Made by a program: the position numbers and the translations under genes
In this document: positions 7,301 through 11,377 of the stretch, one piece after another
Layout: each line of letters opens with the position of its first letter
Position numbering within the stretch: position 1 is the stretch's first letter
The notes under the pieces: generated by a model
Told to the model about the DNA's origin: nothing
Database searches by the model: none
What the model saw: only the letters and a program-made list of their open reading frames with translations
From: Zeimonas sp044507525
GTDB taxonomy: Bacteria; Pseudomonadota; Gammaproteobacteria; Burkholderiales; Burkholderiaceae_E
DNA: 11,377 bases
Assembly: GCA_044507525.1 (NCBI GenBank)
Contig: JBIQJM010000103.1
Location: 1 to 11,377 of the forward strand
Direction of reading: 5' to 3'

Positions 7301-8461
7301 CTACCGCCCGGCGGCGGCCTCGAGCGGCGGATCCGGGTCGGTATCGCCCTGGACGTGCGCGAGCGGCAGCCGCAGCACGAACACGCTGCCCTTGCCGGGG
7401 CCGGGGCTGCGCGCTTCGACGCTGCCTCCGTGCATCGTCGCGAGTTCCTTGACCACCGCGAGTCCGACGCCCATCCCGGGCGGCGTCTCCCGCGTGTCGT
7501 CGCGCGTGAACAATTCGAAGATGCGCGGCAGCAACTGCGGCGCGATGCCCATGCCGTCGTCGGTCACGCGGATCACCGCGCTGTCGACCTCGATCGTCGC
7601 GCTGATCGCGACCTGACCGCCCGGCGCGGTGAACTTGATCGCGTTGCCGAGCAGGTTGAGCAGCATCTGCTGAAGCCGTTGCGGGTCGGCGTCGATCGCG
7701 AAGCGGACCAGCGGGTGCGTGGCGATCAGTCGCCGCCCACGCTGCTCGGCGACGCGGCGCACCGACTCGACCGCTTCGTCGATGGCATCCTGCACGACGA
7801 CCCGCCGGCGATCGAGCCGGAAGCGCTCGATCTTCGGGTGCATGGCATCCGACAGGTCGGCGAGCAGCCTGGACATCGAGTCGAGCTGTCGCTGCAGGAC
7901 CTCCAGCGAGCGCTTGCGCACCGACGCGTCCTCCGTCATGCCGATCAGCGTCGCGGCGTTCTGCATCGGCGAGAGCACGTTTCGCATCTCGTGGCCGATC
8001 GAGACGACGTACTCGCTGCTCTCCCGATGTTCCTTCTCGCGGGACTGCAGTCGGTTCTGCAGCGCGACGAATTGCGTGCGCGCGTCGGTACGGTCGCGCA
8101 GGATCTTGCACAGCCGCCGGACGCTTCCGTCCGGTTCGCGCAGCGCCTCGAGCACGCCGCTGCCCCAGAAGCGGCTGCCGTCCCTGCGCAGGTGCCAGCG
8201 ATCGTCCTCGGAGCGGCCGACGGCGAGCGCCGTGCGGATCTCCTGTCGATCGAGACCCATCCGGCGGTCTTCGGGCGTGAACAGGACGCCTACGTCGAGC
8301 CCTTCGGCTTCGCTCGCGGCGTATCCGAACAGCCGCGCCGCACCGGCGAGCCACCCTTCGATGCTTCCGTCGACCCGCAGGAGAATGACCGCATGCTCGG
8401 ACGCGGTGTGCAGGAAGTGCAGGACAGGGCCCTCGAGGGGGATCGGCGATTCGGATGGCAT
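7301..8461 (-). CDS. PAS domain-containing sensor histidine kinase
   Basis: A 386-residue probable cytoplasmic histidine kinase with no clear membrane helix. An N-terminal PAS domain spans roughly residues 12-125 (GSIEGWLAGAARLFGY early; RRDGSRFWGSG with a PAC-like end at about 92-125). A short coiled linker (about 126-150) leads to the dimerisation helix with phosphoacceptor H157 in the H-box SIGHEMRNVLSPM. The ATPase domain has an N-box around N273 (LLNLLGNAIKFT), a G1 box DDGMG (301-305), an F-like IFELFTR (314-320) and a G2 box GMGVGL (329-334). No receiver domain is attached and no response regulator gene is in the window, so it is an orphan here. The start at 8461 is chosen because the PAS domain begins soon after it. 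The frame stays open to 8674, but that extension is low-complexity and would overlap the divergent gene. No good ribosome binding site is seen. Confidence 0.88.
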   Translation of the reverse strand: MPSESPIPLEGPVLHFLHTASEHAVILLRVDGSIEGWLAGAARLFGYAASEAEGLDVGVLFTPEDRRMGLDRQEIRTALAVGRSEDDRWHLRRDGSRFWGSGVLEALREPDGSVRRLCKILRDRTDARTQFVALQNRLQSREKEHRESSEYVVSIGHEMRNVLSPMQNAATLIGMTEDASVRKRSLEVLQRQLDSMSRLLADLSDAMHPKIERFRLDRRRVVVQDAIDEAVESVRRVAEQRGRRLIATHPLVRFAIDADPQRLQQMLLNLLGNAIKFTAPGGQVAISATIEVDSAVIRVTDDGMGIAPQLLPRIFELFTRDDTRETPPGMGVGLAVVKELATMHGGSVEARSPGPGKGSVFVLRLPLAHVQGDTDPDPPLEAAAGR

Positions 8462-8640
8462 ACGTGCAGGCGCTGCGGTCGTCGAGTCCGGTGCGTTGGC
8501 GCAGCTCCGCTGCTGCACGGCGGGTGCCCGACGCGGCGCGCCGTGCCCGTGGGCGGCCGCGGATCGTCGTCCCGCGACCGGGTCGATAGAATCGATCGAT
8601 CCGTTGCGGGCAGCCGTGGCGGTCCACGAAGGAGAGTCGA
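8462..8640. promoter_or_regulatory. divergent intergenic region between the kinase and quinone oxidoreductase genes
   Basis: These 179 bases separate two divergently read genes and must hold both promoters. For the rightward gene a -10-like TAGAAT (8587-8592, five of six consensus bases) is present. The best -35 at the right distance is weak (TCGTCG, 8564-8569). Immediately over the -10 is a perfect 10-base palindrome ATCGATCGAT (8591-8600), and further left is another, CGGCGCGCCG (8534-8543). Either could be an operator half-site pair or chance in GC-rich DNA. A clear Shine-Dalgarno, AAGGAG, is at 8629-8634, six bases before the ATG at 8641. No convincing leftward promoter was found. Confidence 0.35.
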
Positions 8641-9621
8641 ATGAAAGCCGTCGTCTGCAGGCAATGGGGCCCACCCGAGTCGCTGGTCGTCGAGGAGGTC
8701 GCCTCCCCCGTTCCCGCCGCAGGCGAGGTGCTGGTCGAGGTGCATGCCGCCGGTGTCAATTTTCCCGACTCGCTGATCATCCAGAAGAAGTACCAGGTGC
8801 AGCCGGAGCTTCCGTTCACGCCGGGTGCGGAGGTGGCCGGCGTGGTCCGTGCCACAGGCGAGGGCGTGACCCGATGGAAGCCCGGCGACCGCGTGATCGC
8901 GAATGCGCCGTGGGGCGGATACGCCGAGCAGCTCGCGGTCGACGCGCAGCGCGTGGTTCCGATGCCCGACGGGATGGACTTCGCCACGGCATCGGCCTAC
9001 GTGCTCGCGTACGGCACGAGCCTGTTCGCGCTGAAGGACCGTGCGAAGCTTGCGGCCGGCGAGACGCTGCTCGTGCTCGGTGCCGCCGGCGGCGTCGGCA
9101 TCGCTGCGGTGGAGATCGGCAAGTCGATGGGTGCGCGCGTGATCGCCTGCGCGTCGAGCGAGGAGAAGCTCGCGCTGTGCCGTGCGCAGGGCGCCGACGA
9201 CACGATCGACTACGTGCGCGAGAACCTGCGCGAACGCATCGCGGCGCTCACCGGCGGCAGGGGGCCCGACGTGATCTACGACCCGGTCGGCGGCGAGCTC
9301 ACCGAGCAGGCCTTCCGTTCGATCGCCTGGGAGGGGCGGCACCTGGTCATCGGTTTCGCCGCCGGAGAGATTCCCAGGATGCCGCTGAACCTGCCGCTGC
9401 TGAAGACGGCATCGCTCGTCGGCGCATACTGGGGCGCCTTCATCCAGCGTGACGCGCGACGCACGCGCGAGCACATGCAGGAGCTGTTCGCCCTCCATGC
9501 GAGCGGCAAGGTGCGCCCGCCGGTCACGCAGCGCTACCGGCTCGAAGAGGCCGGGAAGGCGTTGCGCGACGTGATGGAGCGTCGTGTCAAGGGCAAGGTC
9601 GTCATCGTGCCGCGGGACTGA
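8641..9621 (+). CDS. NADPH:quinone oxidoreductase, zinc-free medium-chain dehydrogenase family
   Basis: A 326-residue cytoplasmic oxidoreductase of the quinone oxidoreductase (zeta-crystallin-like) branch of the medium-chain dehydrogenase/reductase superfamily. Such enzymes use NADPH to reduce quinones or activated double bonds. The GroES-like N-terminal domain shows the QOR hallmark AAGVNFPDSL (36-45), where zinc enzymes would have catalytic Cys/His, and PGAEVAGVV (61-69). The Rossmann domain carries the nucleotide motif LGAAGGVG (146-153), and YDPVGGELTEQAFR (213-226) is also typical. Length is normal. The ATG at 8641 has an ideal AGGAG six bases upstream. It is divergent from the histidine kinase gene, and its last 20 bases overlap the 3' end of the convergent isomerase gene. 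The physiological substrate is unknown. The family call is firm, the exact reaction less so. Confidence 0.9.
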   Translation: MKAVVCRQWGPPESLVVEEVASPVPAAGEVLVEVHAAGVNFPDSLIIQKKYQVQPELPFTPGAEVAGVVRATGEGVTRWKPGDRVIANAPWGGYAEQLAVDAQRVVPMPDGMDFATASAYVLAYGTSLFALKDRAKLAAGETLLVLGAAGGVGIAAVEIGKSMGARVIACASSEEKLALCRAQGADDTIDYVRENLRERIAALTGGRGPDVIYDPVGGELTEQAFRSIAWEGRHLVIGFAAGEIPRMPLNLPLLKTASLVGAYWGAFIQRDARRTREHMQELFALHASGKVRPPVTQRYRLEEAGKALRDVMERRVKGKVVIVPRD

Positions 9622-10258
9622 CGACGCCGGGGCGTTGCACGCCTTCGGGCAACTCGCGCGCGGCCCGCAGGGCGTCGGACGCGAAGAAGGCATCGCCTGC
9701 GAGCCGGGCAAGGATCATCGGCGTCGCGTCGTATCCCCAGTAGCGCTCGCCGTCGATCACCGCGGTCGGAACGCCGAAGACGCCGGCGGCGATCGCCTCG
9801 TCCGTGTTCGCGCGCAGCGCCTGCTTCACGGCGGGTGCGTCGAGCGCCGCCGGCTCCACCTCGAGTTCGTCGAGCAGCGCCGCGAACGCCTCCGGATCGC
9901 CGGGCAGGTGCCCGTCGCGCCAGACGAAGGCGAACAGGCGCCGGACCGTGTCGAATCCGTTGCCGGCTGCGATCGACAGCCGCAGCAGGGGCAGCGGCAC
10001 GAAGGGATGCATGGGCGGCAGCCGCAGCGCGATGCCTTGCGAATGCGCGAGCCAGGCGACGTGCTCGAAGGTCCACTGCCGCTTCGGCGCGATCTCGGCC
10101 GGGCCGGTGTTGCCCCAGTGCTTCAGCAGTCCGGCGAAGAGCACCGGCCGACAGCGAAGCGTCGCGCGTGCGGCGAGGCGATCGAGCTGCGTGCTCTGCA
10201 GGTACGAGAACGGCGAAACGAAGTCGAAGTACCAGTCGATGGTCGTGTCGTGCGTCAT
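9602..10258 (-). CDS. 2-hydroxychromene-2-carboxylate isomerase family protein (DsbA-like, kappa-GST type)
   Basis: A 218-residue cytoplasmic thioredoxin-fold protein with an inserted helical domain, as in kappa-class glutathione transferases and HCCA isomerases. HCCA isomerases use glutathione to isomerise 2-hydroxychromene-2-carboxylate in naphthalene degradation. Visible family marks are IDWYFDFVSPFSYL (7-20), with Ser15 at the position that activates glutathione, KHWGNTGPAEIAPKR (46-60), and GVFGVPTAVIDGERYWGYD (159-177) with the cis-proline P164. The start ATG (10258-10256) overlaps the upstream stop in ATGA, and AGGAG lies 11 bases upstream inside the preceding gene, so translation is probably coupled to the dienoyl-CoA isomerase. 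The 3' end overlaps the convergent quinone oxidoreductase by 20 bases. No naphthalene pathway genes are present, so the true substrate is likely another glutathione-dependent isomerisation. Confidence 0.87.
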   Translation of the reverse strand: MTHDTTIDWYFDFVSPFSYLQSTQLDRLAARATLRCRPVLFAGLLKHWGNTGPAEIAPKRQWTFEHVAWLAHSQGIALRLPPMHPFVPLPLLRLSIAAGNGFDTVRRLFAFVWRDGHLPGDPEAFAALLDELEVEPAALDAPAVKQALRANTDEAIAAGVFGVPTAVIDGERYWGYDATPMILARLAGDAFFASDALRAARELPEGVQRPGVVSPAAR

Positions 10259-11103
10259 CCCGCATCGTTCTCCTGGTCGGAATCGGCGAAGGGTCGCATC
10301 GGCTCCAGGTCGGGGAAACGCGGCTCGCGCTTCTCGGCGCGCGCGCGGATCGCCTCGGCGACCGCCTCGTTGTCCCACAGCCCCGATTGCAGCCATCCCA
10401 TCTGCCGCAGCCCGTCGGCGACGGAGTGGTCGCGCGCGTAGTCGATCGCCTGCTTCGTCGCCCAGACCGCAACCGGCGGCTTCGCGGCGATCTCGCGCGC
10501 GACGTTCGTCACCTCCTCGAGCATCGCCTCCTGCGTCTCGAAGAGGTCGTTGACGAAGCCCAGCGCCAGCGCGCGTGCCGCCGGCAGCCGGCGTCCGGTG
10601 TACGCGAGCTCGCGTGCGACGCCTTCGGGTATGAGCTTCGGCAGCCGCTGCAGCGTGCCGAGATCGGCCGCGAGTCCGATGTTGATCTCCTGCACGCAGA
10701 AGAACGCGTCGCTCGTGCAGTAGCGTAGATCGCAGGCGCAGACGAGATCGACCCCGCCGCCGATGCACCCGCCCTGCACCGCGGCGACGACCGGCATCCG
10801 CAGCTCGGCGAGACGGTCGAAGGTGCGCTGCATGTCGCCGAGCAGCAGCGCGATGTTCGCGCGCGAGGCCGCTCGCGTGTCGTCGAGCGCGATCGACGAT
10901 CCGAAGGCCTCGAGCGACATCCCGGCGCTGAAGTGCTTTCCCGTCGAATCGATCACCAGCGCCCGCGCCGGCGCCTCCCGCTGCAGTCGATCGAGGATCG
11001 CGTCGAGCTCCCTCCAGAACGACGGACTCATCGTGTTGAAGGCTTCGGGCCGGTTCAACGTCAACCGCGCGACACGATCGACGATCTCGAGGCGGAAGTG
11101 CAT
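10255..11103 (-). CDS. delta3,5-delta2,4-dienoyl-CoA isomerase (crotonase family)
   Basis: A 282-residue crotonase-fold enzyme that most resembles mammalian ECH1, which moves double bonds in 3,5-dienoyl-CoA to 2,4-dienoyl-CoA during beta-oxidation of odd-position unsaturated fatty acids. The oxyanion-hole segments are KHFSAGMSLEAF (56-67) and GGCIGGGVDL (111-120). ECH1's three acidic catalytic residues (Asp176, Glu196, Asp204) are matched by D119, E139 (VQEINIG) and D147 (LAADLG) with identical spacing of 20 and 8. The stretch through LQRLP (151-155) and the later YARDHSV (222-228) also look like ECH1. ATG 11103 is preferred over an in-frame ATG ten codons upstream because GGAG lies seven bases before it. 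It is the first gene of a two-gene operon with the HCCA-isomerase-like gene. Confidence 0.9.
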   Translation of the reverse strand: MHFRLEIVDRVARLTLNRPEAFNTMSPSFWRELDAILDRLQREAPARALVIDSTGKHFSAGMSLEAFGSSIALDDTRAASRANIALLLGDMQRTFDRLAELRMPVVAAVQGGCIGGGVDLVCACDLRYCTSDAFFCVQEINIGLAADLGTLQRLPKLIPEGVARELAYTGRRLPAARALALGFVNDLFETQEAMLEEVTNVAREIAAKPPVAVWATKQAIDYARDHSVADGLRQMGWLQSGLWDNEAVAEAIRARAEKREPRFPDLEPMRPFADSDQENDAG

Positions 11104-11172
11104 CGATGCGCTCCGGAGGACCACGCGACGCATGCTAGCAGTGAACCGCGGGGAAACCGAGGTCGGTGAAGA

Positions 11173-11215
11173 CGGGGCCAGGCCGCGATTTCGCAGCCGC
11201 CGCGGCCCGGCCCCG
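11173..11215. repeat. large GC-rich imperfect inverted repeat in a divergent intergenic region
   Basis: The left arm is CGGGGCC (11173-11179), an A, then GGCCGCG (11181-11187). The right arm is CGCGGCC (11201-11207), a C, then GGCCCCG (11209-11215). The two arms pair at 14 of 15 positions with a single A-C mismatch, around a 13-base loop. It lies in the 167-base gap between the dienoyl-CoA isomerase start (11103) and the queuosine transporter start (11271). There is no T-run on either side, so it is not an obvious terminator. It may be an operator, an mRNA leader structure, or a chance product of high G+C. No other strong signal was seen in this gap beyond a -10-like TATGCT at 11239-11244. 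Confidence 0.6.
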
Positions 11216-11270
11216 GTGTCCCGCGGCACGGCCTCCGCTATGCTGCGCCCCTTCATGTTCGAGGCCCACC

Positions 11271-11377
11271 ATGGATAAAAAACCTCGCCCTCGCAGCTAT
11301 CGCTACTACGAGCTGCTGATGGCCGCCTTCGTCACCGTCTTCCTCTGCTCGAACCTGCTCGGCCCCGGCAAGCCCGT
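11271..11377 (+). CDS. queuosine precursor transporter, YhhQ/VUT family, N-terminal fragment
   Basis: Only the first 35 codons are in the window; the gene runs off the right edge. The readable N-terminus is a short basic lead (MDKKPRPR) followed by SYRYYELLMAAFVTVFLCSN and LLGPGKP. This matches the start of YhhQ-type (VUT/DUF165) inner-membrane proteins, which import queuosine precursors such as preQ0 and preQ1 for tRNA modification; the RYY-x-L-x-x-AAFVTV-x-LCSNL pattern of the first membrane helix is characteristic. The ATG at 11271 is preceded by GAGG (11261-11264) at six bases. It is divergent from the dienoyl-CoA isomerase operon. The assignment rests on a short segment, so confidence is moderate to good. 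Confidence 0.78.
   Translation, partial: MDKKPRPRSYRYYELLMAAFVTVFLCSNLLGPGKP

Noticed and set aside
4926..7616. An 896-codon plus-strand open frame running through the dehydrogenase, terC and the tRNA
   Set aside because: It crosses several well-supported genes on both strands and a tRNA, and its product has no recognisable domain.
8462..8674. N-terminal extension of the histidine kinase to the ATG at 8674
   Set aside because: The added 71 residues are low-complexity and resemble no domain. The extension would cover the divergent promoter region and overlap the oxidoreductase start.
11132..11170. Leftward promoter for the isomerase operon using TAGCAT and TTCACC on the minus strand
   Set aside because: The two boxes are 27 bases apart, too far for a standard sigma-70 promoter, and no better pair was found.
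11104..11256. N-terminal extension of the dienoyl-CoA isomerase to 11256
   Set aside because: The extra residues do not look like a crotonase N-terminus and would cover the inverted repeat. The ATG at 11103 has a good GGAG at seven bases.

Overview
The window is about two-thirds G+C and densely coded. It looks like chromosomal DNA of a betaproteobacterium, probably Burkholderiales. This rests on the nuoL-nuoM-nuoN order followed directly by an ADP-ribose pyrophosphatase-type NUDIX gene, a histidine-rich loop in NuoL, and the family resemblance of the flanking genes. No mobile element, CRISPR array or phage gene is visible. The genus cannot be fixed from the sequence alone.

Layout. Bases 1-3898 (+) hold the end of a respiratory complex I operon: the C-terminal half of NuoL (cut by the left edge), then complete NuoM and NuoN. 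A NUDIX hydrolase (3912-4484) follows 13 bases later and is probably the last gene of the transcript. A GC-rich stem followed by TTTT (4508-4559) is a credible intrinsic terminator. A second (+) operon (4619-6345) has a DUF2231-type four-helix membrane protein with a TTG start and a strong ribosome binding site. Its stop overlaps (ATGA) the start of a lipoprotein of the PQQ-dependent sorbosone/glucose dehydrogenase beta-propeller family.

On the minus strand, reading from right to left, a PAS-domain histidine kinase (8461-7301), a tRNA-Ser(UGA) (7285-7198) and a TerC-family membrane protein (7181-6381) follow each other with gaps of only 15 and 16 bases. This suggests a mixed mRNA/tRNA transcript. 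Divergent from the kinase, across 179 bases, is a zinc-free NADPH:quinone oxidoreductase (8641-9621, +). It converges on a two-gene minus-strand operon and overlaps it by 20 bases. That operon contains a delta3,5-delta2,4-dienoyl-CoA isomerase (11103-10255), with all three acidic catalytic residues at mammalian ECH1 spacing, coupled by ATGA to a kappa-GST/HCCA-isomerase-like protein (10258-9602). At the right edge (11271 onward, +) starts a truncated YhhQ-type queuosine-precursor transporter. It is divergent from the isomerase operon across 167 bases that contain a large GC-rich inverted repeat.

The genes fall into unrelated housekeeping modules: proton-pumping respiration, periplasmic sugar or aldehyde oxidation, unsaturated fatty acid or ring-compound beta-oxidation, tRNA supply and modification, and sensing. 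I see no evidence of a dramatic new system. The observations most worth checking are the kinase-tRNA-terC arrangement, the DUF2231/PQQ-dehydrogenase pair, the coupled isomerase pair, and the inverted repeat upstream of the queuosine transporter.
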